From Bifidobacterium colobi (GTDB lineage Bacteria; Actinomycetota; Actinomycetes; Actinomycetales; Bifidobacteriaceae), in assembly GCF_018555455.1 (NCBI RefSeq), contig NZ_JAFEJU010000002.1, positions 372,001 to 436,000 on the forward strand: 64,000 nucleotides of DNA, given 5' to 3'. Positions within the stretch are counted from its first letter, which is position 1. The number at the start of each line of letters is the position of its first letter. Below are positions 30,806-39,558 of this stretch, in pieces. The translations under genes and the position numbers were made by a program. A model generated the notes under the pieces. It searched no databases and was not told where the DNA came from. It saw only the letters and a program-made list of their open reading frames with translations.

Positions 30806-31816
30806 ATGGCGGGCATCAAGGATGTTGCCGCGCTGGCAGGCGTTTCGATCAGCACGGTGTCGTATGTGATGAGTGGCAAACGCTCGATTGGCGAAGCCAC
30901 CAAGAAGAGGGTGCTTGAGGCCGCCCGTCAACTTGGCTACATGCCGAACGCACAGGCGCGGTTCCTGCGCGGAGAGCCCACCAAAGTGCTGGCGTTGAGC
31001 TCGCCGCTGCACGAATACACGGACTACTCCAACTACGCGGTGTTCTTCTTCTCGCTGGCCATGCGCGCCAAGCGCTACGGTTATGACATTCTGCTGCTGA
31101 TGCATGAATACGGGGATCAGGAGCTGACCCGCGTTGCCTCCAGCGGCATGGTCGATGGCATTCTGCTGCTCGACGTGGCGATGTGCGATGCGCGCGCCGA
31201 TGTGGCCAAAACCTTGAACCTGCCGGTGGTGGCTGTGGGATATCCCAGTAATTCCGATGGCATTTACTCGGTGGATTTGGACTTTGAACGCATGGGCCGC
31301 GAGGCCATGGAACGCGCGTATGCCCTGGGACATCGGCATGTGCTGATTGTTGGCACGGAAGGCACTGCATATGATGACGGCTCGAACTATCTGGTGCGAT
31401 TCCGCGACACCGCCACCAAAAAAGGCGACGATCTGGGCGTATCGGTGCTGTTCAAACCCTCCACAGGCTATAGCCGCGATGATGTGAATCTGATGCTGGA
31501 TGAGGCATTATCCGAAGAACCGGGGATTTCGCTGATCATATGCCAAACCAATGCCGTGCACATCACCAATCTGCTGGCGGCATTGCAAGCCCGTGGGCTT
31601 AAGGTTCCTGAGGATGTTTCCGTTCTGGCCGCATGCACCTATGGGCTGGGTTCATTGCCCAGACGTGTTGACGAAATGCCAATGATGCCGAAAGAGACTT
31701 GCTCTCGCGCGGTGGACCTCATGATGGAAGTGCTGCAAAGCAAACGCAACGATGTGGGGCATGTGGAACTACTTCCCTCCCGCTATCAGGCTCGCGGCAC
31801 GGTGGCGGCGCACTGA
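30806..31816 (+). CDS. LacI-family transcriptional regulator
   Basis: 336 residues from ATG 30806 (GAAGGGA nine bases before). The N-terminus AGIKDVAALAGVSISTVSYV is the LacI HTH, with hinge helix NAQARFLRGEPT, and a periplasmic-binding-protein-like effector domain follows (VLALSSPLHEYTDYSNYAVF, with DGILLLDVA and VLIVGTEGTAYDD). No sugar gene lies next to it; the upstream neighbour is the AEC permease and the downstream one is ileS with its own leader. The controlled genes are probably elsewhere, apart from itself through the operator at 30769. Confidence 0.88.
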   Translation: MAGIKDVAALAGVSISTVSYVMSGKRSIGEATKKRVLEAARQLGYMPNAQARFLRGEPTKVLALSSPLHEYTDYSNYAVFFFSLAMRAKRYGYDILLLMHEYGDQELTRVASSGMVDGILLLDVAMCDARADVAKTLNLPVVAVGYPSNSDGIYSVDLDFERMGREAMERAYALGHRHVLIVGTEGTAYDDGSNYLVRFRDTATKKGDDLGVSVLFKPSTGYSRDDVNLMLDEALSEEPGISLIICQTNAVHITNLLAALQARGLKVPEDVSVLAACTYGLGSLPRRVDEMPMMPKETCSRAVDLMMEVLQSKRNDVGHVELLPSRYQARGTVAAH

Positions 31817-31887
31817 TCGGCGGGAACACAATGTGATTGTCGTCGCGCAGGGCGCTAGGGGTATGCGCATTTGGCGTTGTGCCGTGC

Positions 31888-32170
31888 TACGATGTGCACC
31901 GTTGTTAGGCGTTGATCCGTTATCAGCGGGGAGTCTTCGGAAGAACGGCGGTTCTGGCTTGATTGCCTAGTCGAAATCGCTCAGTAGAACCGACGGGATC
32001 GGCCCGAGACAGCCGAACACAAGCGATCGCGCGATTGTCTGCGATGAGCTGGGGTGACCTGATTCATCACGATGACTGCGGCGATAAGCGAGGTGGTACC
32101 GCGGTGCGGGCGCGCAAAGTGCGCTTGCCATCGTCCTCGTAGACAGGAATGACTGCTGGGAAGTCATTAC
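31888..32170 (+). promoter_or_regulatory. T-box leader of ileS
   Basis: The diagnostic T-box AGGTGGTACCGCGG is at 32091-32104, about 200 bases before ileS. A stem CGGTTCT/AGAACCG (31949-31955 with 31986-31992) holds a loop with GAAATC; ATC at 31976-31978 is a fitting isoleucine specifier. An extended -10 box (TGC-TACGAT, about 31885-31893) could start the leader. Uncharged tRNA-Ile binding would raise ileS expression. A hairpin (32148-32168) follows, with no T-run, so control could be at translation as in other actinobacteria. Confidence 0.85.
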
Positions 32171-32310
32171 TGGGAGAAACAAGCGAAGTTTCCGACTGCG
32201 AGGCAGACGATGATCCGGCTGCGGCGCACGGAATCAACGCATGGCGACTCCCGGAAATCTTTTGAGCGGTCTCCTGTAAGGACCAACACAGTATTACTAG
32301 GAGATTTACG

Positions 32311-35300
32311 GTGAGCGAAAACGTATATCCCAAGGCGAACGAGGGCGGAGAAACCGCACACGTGGCGCCGAACCCCAGCTTCCCCCACATGGAGGAAACC
32401 GTTCTCGACTACTGGGACAAGGACGATACCTTCCAGAAGTCCGTTGAGCGTAACCCTTCCGGCGACCATTCCCAGAACGAATTCGTGTTCTTCGATGGCC
32501 CGCCGTTCGCCAATGGTCTGCCGCACTATGGCCACCTGCTGACCGGCTACGCCAAGGATGTGATTCCGCGTTACCAGACCATGAAGGGCCGCAAGGTCAA
32601 CCGCGTGTTCGGCTGGGATACCCACGGTCTGCCGGCAGAGCTCGAAGCGCAGAAGGAACTCGGCATCGACTCCGTCGATCAGATTGAGAAGATGGGCATC
32701 GATAAGTTCAACGATGCCTGCCGCGCATCCGTTCTGAAGTACACGCACGAATGGCAGGACTACGTGCATCGTCAGGCTCGCTGGGTGGACTTCGAGCACG
32801 GCTACAAGACCCTGAACATTCCGTACATGGAATCCGTGATGTGGGCATTCAAGCAGCTTTACGACAAGGGCCTGGCCTACCAGGGCTACCGCGTGCTGCC
32901 GTACTGCCCGAAGGACCGCACGCCGCTTTCCGCCCACGAGCTTCGTATGGATGCCGACGTCTACCAGGATCGTCAGGACACCACCGTTTCCGTGGCCGTC
33001 AAGCTGCGCGATGAGGATGCCTACGCCGTCTTCTGGACCACCACCCCGTGGACCGTGCCCACCAACTTCGCCATCGTGGTCGGCGCCGACATCGATTACG
33101 TGGAAGTCCAGCCGACCGAAGGCAAGTTCGCCGGCAAGAAGTTCTACCTCGGCAAGGATCTGCTGCCGCACTACACCAAGGAACTCGGCGAGAACTACGA
33201 AGTCGTGCGTGAGCTCAAGGGCTCCGAACTGGCCGGCCGCCGCTACTGGCCGGTGTTCCCATACTTCGCCGGTGAGAAGGCCGAGACCGAAGGCAACGTG
33301 CCCGGTCCGAACGGCTACACCATCTTCACCGCCGACTACGTCGACACCGTTGAAGGTACCGGCCTCGTGCACCAGGCACCTTACGGCGAAGACGATATGA
33401 ACACGCTCAACGCCAAGGGCATCAAGAGCACCGACGTGCTCGATGCAGGCTGCCGCTTCACCTCCCAGTGCCCGGAATACGAAGGTATGTTCGTGTTCGA
33501 CGCCAACCTGCCGATTTTGCGCAACCTGCGTGCCGGTGACGGCCCGCTCGCCCAGATCGATGAGGACAAGCGCGCCATCCTCTTCCAGGAGAAGAGCTAC
33601 GTGCACTCCTACCCGCACTGCTGGCGTTGCGCCACCCCGCTGATCTACAAGCCGGTGAGCTCCTGGTTCGTTTCCGTGACCAAGATCAAGCCGCGCCTGC
33701 TGGAGCTCAACCAGCAGATCAACTGGATTCCGGAGAACGTGAAGGACGGCCAGTTCGGCAAGTGGCTCGCCAACGCCCGTGACTGGTCCATCTCCCGTAA
33801 CCGTTTCTGGGGCTCCCCGATCCCGGTGTGGGTTTCCGACGATCCGAAGTACCCGCGTGTGGACGTCTACGGTTCTCTCGAAGAATTGAAGAACGATTTC
33901 GGCGACTACCCGCGCGACAAGGACGGCAACATCAACATGCACCGTCCGTGGATCGATGATCTGACTCGCCCGAACCCGGATGACCCGACCGGCAAGTCCA
34001 CGATGCGCCGCATTCCGGATGTGCTCGACTGCTGGTTTGAATCCGGATCCATGTCGTTCGCGCAGTTCCACTACCCGTTCGAGAACAAGGAGAAGTTCGA
34101 GCAGCACTTCCCGGCCGACTACATCGTCGAATACATCGGCCAGACCCGTGGCTGGTTCTACCTGCTGCACGTCATGGCCACCGCACTGTTCGATCGTCCG
34201 GCATTCAAGAACGTGATCTGCCACGGCATCGTGCTCGGCTCCGATGGCCAGAAGATGTCTAAGCACTTGCGTAACTACCCGGATGTGAACGGCGTGTTCG
34301 ACAAGTACGGTTCCGACGCCATGCGCTGGTTCCTCATGTCTTCGCCGATCCTGCGCGGCGGCAACCTGATCGTCACCGCCGAAGGCATCCGCGACACGGT
34401 TCGCCAGGTCATGCTGCCGGTGTGGAGCTCCTACTACTTCTTCACGTTGTATGCCAACGCGGCCAATGGCGGCAAGGGCTTCGACGCTCGCCAGCTCACC
34501 GCTGACGAGGTCGCCGGTTTGCCTGAGATGGACCGTTACCTGCTGGCCCGTACTCGTCGCTTGGTTGAGAAGGTGGAGAAGTCGCTCAACGAGTTCGCCA
34601 TCTCCGATGCCTGCGATGCAGCCTCCGACTTCATCGATGTGCTGACCAACTGGTACATCCGCAACACTCGTGACCGCTTCTGGAACGAGGACGCGAACGC
34701 GTTTAACACCCTGTACACCGTGCTTGAGGTGTTCATGCGTGTGCTCGCGCCGCTCGCTCCGATGGAAGCCGAATCCGTATGGCGCGGCCTCACCGGTGGC
34801 GAATCCGTGCACCTGGCCGATTGGCCGTTCGTTGTGGATGAAAAGACTGGCGAAGCCACCGAACTCGGCCGCGTGCTGGTCGATGATCCGAAGCTGGTCA
34901 ATGCTATGGAGAAGGTGCGCGAAGTTGTCTCCGGCACCCTGTCCCTGCGCAAGGCCTCCCAGATTCGCGTGCGCCAGCCGCTCTCCAAGCTCACCGTTGT
35001 GGTCGAGGACGTGGACGACGTGCGCGCTTATGCAGAGGTGCTGAAGTCCGAGCTTAACGTGAAGGACATCGAGTTCTGCACGATGGAGGATGCCGGCTCC
35101 CAGGGGCTCAAGATCGTGCACCAGCTCAAGGTCAACGCTCGTGCCGCTGGCCCGCGCTTGGGCAAGCAGGTGCAGTTCGCCATCAAGGCTTCCAAGACCG
35201 GTGCCTGGCATGTGGATGCCTCCGGCGCTCCGGTGGTGGAGACTCCGAACGGCGAGGTCGCTTTGGTGGAAGGCGAATACGAGCTCATCAACCGCGTGGA

Positions 35301-35616
35301 GGAGGAGAACGCCGCCGAGGCCGCCGCTTCCGTGTCCGCAGCACTGCCGACTGGTGGCTTCGTGATTCTCGATACCGCGCTGACTGATGATCTGCTGGCC
35401 GAAGGCTATGCTCGCGATGCCATCCGCGCTGTGCAGGATGCCCGTAAGGACGCTGGTCTGGAGATTTCCGACCGTATCGCCCTGACGCTCACCGTGCCGG
35501 TTGCCGATGTGGCCAAGGTTGAGCAGTTCAAGGATCTCATCGCCCACGAGACGCTCGCCACCTCCTTGGGAGTCAAGGAAGGCGCCGAACTCGCCGTCGA
35601 GGTGAAGAAGGCCTGA
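32311..35616 (+). CDS. ileS: Isoleucyl-tRNA synthetase
   Basis: 1101 residues of the long, eukaryote-like IleRS type. Class I motifs: PPFANGLPHYGHLLTG (HIGH variant HYGH) and GQKMSKHLRNYPDVN (KMSKS variant), with the editing domain (TTTPWTVPTNFAIVVGADID) between and an anticodon-binding helical domain after. GTG start at 32311 with TAGGAGA seven bases before. It charges tRNA-Ile in the cytoplasm. The T-box leader upstream gives feedback from tRNA-Ile charging. The eukaryote-like type is often less sensitive to mupirocin, a known trait of bifidobacteria; this is a family-level inference. Confidence 0.98.
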   Translation: MSENVYPKANEGGETAHVAPNPSFPHMEETVLDYWDKDDTFQKSVERNPSGDHSQNEFVFFDGPPFANGLPHYGHLLTGYAKDVIPRYQTMKGRKVNRVFGWDTHGLPAELEAQKELGIDSVDQIEKMGIDKFNDACRASVLKYTHEWQDYVHRQARWVDFEHGYKTLNIPYMESVMWAFKQLYDKGLAYQGYRVLPYCPKDRTPLSAHELRMDADVYQDRQDTTVSVAVKLRDEDAYAVFWTTTPWTVPTNFAIVVGADIDYVEVQPTEGKFAGKKFYLGKDLLPHYTKELGENYEVVRELKGSELAGRRYWPVFPYFAGEKAETEGNVPGPNGYTIFTADYVDTVEGTGLVHQAPYGEDDMNTLNAKGIKSTDVLDAGCRFTSQCPEYEGMFVFDANLPILRNLRAGDGPLAQIDEDKRAILFQEKSYVHSYPHCWRCATPLIYKPVSSWFVSVTKIKPRLLELNQQINWIPENVKDGQFGKWLANARDWSISRNRFWGSPIPVWVSDDPKYPRVDVYGSLEELKNDFGDYPRDKDGNINMHRPWIDDLTRPNPDDPTGKSTMRRIPDVLDCWFESGSMSFAQFHYPFENKEKFEQHFPADYIVEYIGQTRGWFYLLHVMATALFDRPAFKNVICHGIVLGSDGQKMSKHLRNYPDVNGVFDKYGSDAMRWFLMSSPILRGGNLIVTAEGIRDTVRQVMLPVWSSYYFFTLYANAANGGKGFDARQLTADEVAGLPEMDRYLLARTRRLVEKVEKSLNEFAISDACDAASDFIDVLTNWYIRNTRDRFWNEDANAFNTLYTVLEVFMRVLAPLAPMEAESVWRGLTGGESVHLADWPFVVDEKTGEATELGRVLVDDPKLVNAMEKVREVVSGTLSLRKASQIRVRQPLSKLTVVVEDVDDVRAYAEVLKSELNVKDIEFCTMEDAGSQGLKIVHQLKVNARAAGPRLGKQVQFAIKASKTGAWHVDASGAPVVETPNGEVALVEGEYELINRVEEENAAEAAASVSAALPTGGFVILDTALTDDLLAEGYARDAIRAVQDARKDAGLEISDRIALTLTVPVADVAKVEQFKDLIAHETLATSLGVKEGAELAVEVKKA

Positions 35617-35688
35617 GCCATGCGGTAATCATCGGTTGATGGAGATTGTTGGATACCGTCGGCTGACACTATCGATTAAGCTATCAAT

Positions 35689-35720
35689 CAAGGCTGAGTC
35701 GTGAGAACGGCTCAGCCTTG
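35689..35720 (+). terminator. ileS terminator
   Basis: Ten-bp arms CAAGGCTGAG / CTCAGCCTTG around a 12-base loop, then TTGTATT. Confidence 0.75.
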
Positions 35721-35768
35721 TTGTATTCCGGAGGTTGTTCGATAGGCTGTATCGGCACACCGAAGAAA

Positions 35769-35783
35769 TCGAAACGATTCGAA
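35769..35783. promoter_or_regulatory. Distal operator candidate of sugar operon 1
   Basis: TCGAAACGATTCGAA is the exact reverse complement of the site at 36044-36058, 275 bases away. CG-containing dyads of this kind are typical LacI-family sites; the pair could form a loop. Confidence 0.55.
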
Positions 35784-35920
35784 ACCCTTGGGTTGATTGA
35801 CGGTAGGATTGTGCATTGGATGGGGGAGTGCACATGGAATGCCGTATGTTGCGGTATGGTTCCGGTTGTGCTGTGCACTGCTGTAATCACAGATTTTATA
35901 AGCAAAAAGCATTGGCTGCT

Positions 35921-35960
35921 GCGTGAACGTTACCATTGCCGCGTGAGCGCTCACATTGTT
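35921..35960. promoter_or_regulatory. Tandem 20-bp operator-like repeat
   Basis: Two 20-base units in direct order, GCGTGAACGTTACCATTGCC then GCGTGAGCGCTCACATTGTT, alike at 14 positions. The second contains the perfect palindrome GTGAGCGCTCAC; the first has the weaker GTGAACGTTAC. Spacing of exactly two helical turns would put bound dimers on one face. Confidence 0.6.
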
Positions 35961-36043
35961 CAATCAATGAATTAATTTATCGAAATCAATCGAAATGATT
36001 TGCGGGCATTGTTATCGATTCGTTATCGTATCAAGTGAAAACA

Positions 36044-36058
36044 TTCGAATCGTTTCGA
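36044..36058. promoter_or_regulatory. Proximal operator candidate of sugar operon 1
   Basis: TTCGAATCGTTTCGA lies 40 bases before the binding-protein start, in a place where a repressor would block transcription. Its inverse copy is at 35769. Confidence 0.6.
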
Positions 36059-36097
36059 AGCTTTTCAATCAGTAATGGCGCTGAATAAGGAGACAAG

Positions 36098-37405
36098 ATG
36101 AAAGCTACCCGCAAATTCGTTGCTGCAGCTCTCGCAGTAGCCACCATGATCGGTATGGCCGGCTGCGGTGGTGGCGAAACCGCCCAGGAGGAGAACCCGA
36201 CCTCCATCAAGATTTGGCACTATGAGGAAGACAATGGCGCCCAGGGCAAGGCATGGGCCAAGGCCATGGAAATCTTCGAAAAGGAAACTGGCGTCAAGGT
36301 CGAATTCGAGAAGAAGTCCTTCGAGCAGATTCGCCAGAATGCCTCCCAGATTCTGAACTCCGACGAAGCCCCGGACGTCATGGAATACAACAAGGGCAAC
36401 GCCACCGCCGGCCTGCTCGCCAGCCAGGGCCTGTTGAGCAACCTTAACGACTACGTCTCCAAGTACAACTGGGATAAGAAGGTCTCCGGCTCCCTCGCCG
36501 ACACCGGCAAGTACAACGAGCAGGGCATCATGGGCTCCGGCGACTGGTACGGCATCACCAACTACGGTGAAGACATCGTCATGTACTACAACAAGGACAT
36601 GTTCGACAAGTACGGCATCGAAATCCCGACCACTATGGACGAGCTCGAAGACGCCATGCAGAAGTTCGTGGATGCCGGCGTGACCCCGCTTTCCGAAGGT
36701 GTGGCCGAATACCCGCTGCAGCACCTGTGGTGGCAGCTGGTTCTGCAGAAGGCCTCCGACAAGTTCCTCAAGGCCTACGAGATGTACGACGGTGACGTCG
36801 ACTGGCAGGGCGAAGCAACCACCTACGCCACCAAGACCATCAAGGATTGGGTCGACAAGGGCTACATTTCCAAGGATTCCACTGGTCTGAAGGCCGAGGA
36901 TGCCGGCCAGAACTTCATCAAGGGCAGCTACCCGATGTTCTTCTCCGGCACCTGGTGGTTCGGCCGCTTCCAGTCCGACATGGCTGACACCAACTGGACC
37001 TTCTCCCTGTTCCCTGAATCCAAGAAGGTCGTCGGCTCCTCCGGCAACATCTGGGTCATTCCTGAGAACTCTAAGCGCAAGGATCTCGCTGCCAAGTTCA
37101 TCGACATCACGCTGAGCGAAGAAGTCCAGAACCTGATGGGCAACTCCGGTGGTCTGCCGATCGCCGCTGATCCGGACAAGATCACCGACGAGAAGACCAA
37201 GGAACTCATCACCTCCTTCAACGGCGTGCTGAAGGATAACGCCCTCGGCTTCTACCCGGATTGGCCGACCTCCACCTTCTACGACGAGCTCAACTCCTCG
37301 CTGCAGGAACTGGTCAACGGCACCTCCGATGTCAAGACCGTGCTCGGCCAGATGGAAGACAACTACAACAAGGGTGTCGAAGCCGCTGGCGTAAAGCAGC
37401 AGTAA
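36098..37405 (+). CDS. Sugar ABC transporter substrate-binding lipoprotein (importer 1)
   Basis: 435 residues. Lipoprotein signal peptide MKATRKFVAAALAVATMIGM with lipobox MAGC, cysteine 23. The mature part is a family 1 solute-binding protein: ITNYGEDIVMYYNKDMFDKY, GSYPMFFSGTWWFGRF, and VIPENSKRKDLAAKFIDI. It captures an oligosaccharide outside the cell and hands it to the two permeases downstream. AAGGAGA precedes the ATG. Neighbouring enzymes (GH31 alpha-xylosidase, GH1 beta-glucosidase) suggest an alpha-xylosyl or beta-glucosyl oligosaccharide. A hairpin after the gene separates it from the permeases. Codon bias is strong. Confidence 0.93.
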   Translation: MKATRKFVAAALAVATMIGMAGCGGGETAQEENPTSIKIWHYEEDNGAQGKAWAKAMEIFEKETGVKVEFEKKSFEQIRQNASQILNSDEAPDVMEYNKGNATAGLLASQGLLSNLNDYVSKYNWDKKVSGSLADTGKYNEQGIMGSGDWYGITNYGEDIVMYYNKDMFDKYGIEIPTTMDELEDAMQKFVDAGVTPLSEGVAEYPLQHLWWQLVLQKASDKFLKAYEMYDGDVDWQGEATTYATKTIKDWVDKGYISKDSTGLKAEDAGQNFIKGSYPMFFSGTWWFGRFQSDMADTNWTFSLFPESKKVVGSSGNIWVIPENSKRKDLAAKFIDITLSEEVQNLMGNSGGLPIAADPDKITDEKTKELITSFNGVLKDNALGFYPDWPTSTFYDELNSSLQELVNGTSDVKTVLGQMEDNYNKGVEAAGVKQQ

Positions 37406-37432
37406 ACGTATCTTCCTCCTCCGATAAATTCA

Positions 37433-37490
37433 GGGTTTGCCGGTTTTCCTCCAAAATCCTAACCGGCAAACCCGCCCTTTATTTTTGTTT
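37433..37490 (+). terminator. Partial terminator between binding protein and permeases
   Basis: Thirteen-bp arms (GGGTTTGCCGGTT and complement, 37433-37445 and 37461-37473) followed by CTTTATTTTTGTTTTTTCC. It would leave more message for the binding protein than for the membrane parts. Confidence 0.85.
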
Positions 37491-37587
37491 TTTCCTTAGG
37501 CTTGGCGTGAGCCTACCCAAAATCAAGCCACTCGCACATCGCAGTGCCGAATTCCAATACCAATGACGTTAACGGAAGTGAGCCGTT

Positions 37588-38556
37588 ATGAGCGCAACAG
37601 CGAACACCAAGAAGCATGTGCAGGATGCAACTGCGCGTGAGAAGGGAATGTCCCGCATTCCGGGCAGCCCATCAAGCCGATTCTGGCTGTACCTGATTCC
37701 AGGTTTTGTCATGCTGCTGTGGATCATCGTGATCCCGGCTGTGTGGAACATTTATCTGAGCTTCACCAACTATCGTGGTATCAAGCCGCCAACCTTCGCA
37801 GGCCTGACCAACTGGGCTCGACTGATGAAGGACACCACCTTCTGGACCTCCTTCCGCAACTCCATCTGGATGATTATTGCAATGGTGGTCATCCCGATTC
37901 TGCTCGGCCTAATTCTCTCCTCCCTCGTCTTCGACGTGGTGCAGAAGAAGTTCGGACCGAAGGCCGCATCCACGATGCGTGCCATCTACTACTTCCCGCA
38001 GTTGCTGCCTATCGCAGTCGCATCCTTGGTCATGGGCTGGATCTTCCGCCCGGAGAATGGCGCACTGAACGCCCTGCTTGAAGCCATCGGTCTCGGCAAC
38101 CTCCAACATGACTGGCTCGGCAAACCAGATACGGCACTGATCTTCCTCATGCTCATCATGATCTGGATTCAGGTAGGCTACCCGCTGGTCATCTTCATGT
38201 CCGGCCTGCAGCGCGTCGATCCGGAACTGTATGAAGCCGCAAGCCTCGACGGCGCCAACTGGTGGCAGCGCTTCCTCGCCATCACCCTGCCGGCCATCAA
38301 GCCTGAAATCTTCGTGGTGGCCCTGACCTGCACCATCGCAGCCCTGAAGGTGTTCGGTCCGGTCTACATGCTGACCAAGGGCGGCCCAGGCACCAGCACC
38401 ATCGTGCCGTCCTACTACTCGTACGTTCAGTTCTTCCAGTCGCAGCAGGTTGGCTACGGTGCCGCGATTGCTACCGCTCTGACCATCGTCATCATCATTG
38501 TGGCCGTTGTGTTCACCAACCTTCAGGAGAAGGTTGCGAAGGAAGATGAGGAGTAG
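37588..38556 (+). CDS. Sugar ABC transporter permease, MalF type (importer 1)
   Basis: 322 residues, six membrane helices. The family loop that docks on the ATPase is EAASLDGANWWQRFLAITLP (EAAxxDGAxxxxxFxxxxLP). The N-terminal 30 residues are basic and cytoplasmic. It lies 3 bases before the second permease. No ATPase gene is in the window; actinobacterial sugar importers of this type usually share the ATPase MsiK, encoded elsewhere (family knowledge). Confidence 0.93.
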   Translation: MSATANTKKHVQDATAREKGMSRIPGSPSSRFWLYLIPGFVMLLWIIVIPAVWNIYLSFTNYRGIKPPTFAGLTNWARLMKDTTFWTSFRNSIWMIIAMVVIPILLGLILSSLVFDVVQKKFGPKAASTMRAIYYFPQLLPIAVASLVMGWIFRPENGALNALLEAIGLGNLQHDWLGKPDTALIFLMLIMIWIQVGYPLVIFMSGLQRVDPELYEAASLDGANWWQRFLAITLPAIKPEIFVVALTCTIAALKVFGPVYMLTKGGPGTSTIVPSYYSYVQFFQSQQVGYGAAIATALTIVIIIVAVVFTNLQEKVAKEDEE

Positions 38557-38559
38557 ACC

Positions 38560-39429
38560 ATGACTTCTGCAACCGCACGCAAAATGAATATTCCTAGGGC
38601 TCACAAGAACCGCACGGTCGGCGACTGGACGATCATGGTGTTGCTGATTATCGGCGGCCTGATCATGCTCTTCCCGTTCATCGTCCTGCTGCTCAACGCA
38701 TTCAAGACCACAGCCGACTACAATGCCTCCGGCCCTCTGGCCTGGCCGCATGAGTTCAGCCTCGACGGTCTGGTGAAGTTCTGGACCCGCGTCAACTACC
38801 CTGAAAAGCTCTGGAACTCCATCTGGACCTCCGGCCTTGTGGCAATCTTCGCAGTGATTCTCTCCATGTTCAACGCCTTCGCGCTCGGCATCGGCCGCGT
38901 CAAGGGTCGCCGTTGGATCGTGCTGCTTATCATGCTTGCCAACATGCTGCCGCAGGAAGCCATGCTGTACCCGCTGTACATCATGTTCAAGGAGATCGGC
39001 CTGTACAACAGCCCGTGGGCCATTGTCATCATCTTCACGGTGATTCAGTCCGCATTCGGCACCTACCTGCTCTCCTCCGTGTATGGCACCTTCCCGAAGG
39101 CAATCCTTGAAGCAGCAACCATCGATGGTGCCAGCCGCTGGACCATCTTCAAGGACATCGTGTTCCCGATTTCCAAGCCCACCCTGAGCGTCATGCTCGT
39201 GTTCTTCTTCATCTGGACCTGGAACGAGTACATGATTCCAATGGCCTTCCTCATCGACAACTCCACCCAGACCATCCCGATTGCAGTCAGCTCGCTGACT
39301 GGTGACCGCCTGATGGATGTGACCACCACCGCTGCCGCATCCCTCATCAGCATCGTGCCTACCCTGATCTTCTACTTGATCTTCCAGCGCACGCTGTCCC
39401 GCGGTATCACCTCCGGTGCAGTCAAGTAG
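38560..39429 (+). CDS. Sugar ABC transporter permease, MalG type (importer 1)
   Basis: 289 residues with six helices. The ATPase-docking loop reads EAATIDGASRWTIFKDIVFP, followed by the typical SKPTLSVMLVFFFIWTWNEY. Starts three bases after the preceding stop, so translation is probably coupled. Partner of the MalF-type permease; together they form the channel for the substrate held by the lipoprotein. Confidence 0.93.
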   Translation: MTSATARKMNIPRAHKNRTVGDWTIMVLLIIGGLIMLFPFIVLLLNAFKTTADYNASGPLAWPHEFSLDGLVKFWTRVNYPEKLWNSIWTSGLVAIFAVILSMFNAFALGIGRVKGRRWIVLLIMLANMLPQEAMLYPLYIMFKEIGLYNSPWAIVIIFTVIQSAFGTYLLSSVYGTFPKAILEAATIDGASRWTIFKDIVFPISKPTLSVMLVFFFIWTWNEYMIPMAFLIDNSTQTIPIAVSSLTGDRLMDVTTTAAASLISIVPTLIFYLIFQRTLSRGITSGAVK

Positions 39430-39558
39430 TGGAATAACGGCCCGAAGTAGCAACCCAGGGTCATAATACAAACCAACATAACCCGATAAACCAAGGTTCC
39501 GGCCGGTTCTAATTCCCTGCCGGCCGGAACCGCCTCTCCCACAAGGAGTACAGCAACA

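Noticed and set aside
32167..35547. Long minus-strand open frame opposite ileS
   Set aside because: Same codon-bias artefact; ileS has both class I motifs and a T-box.
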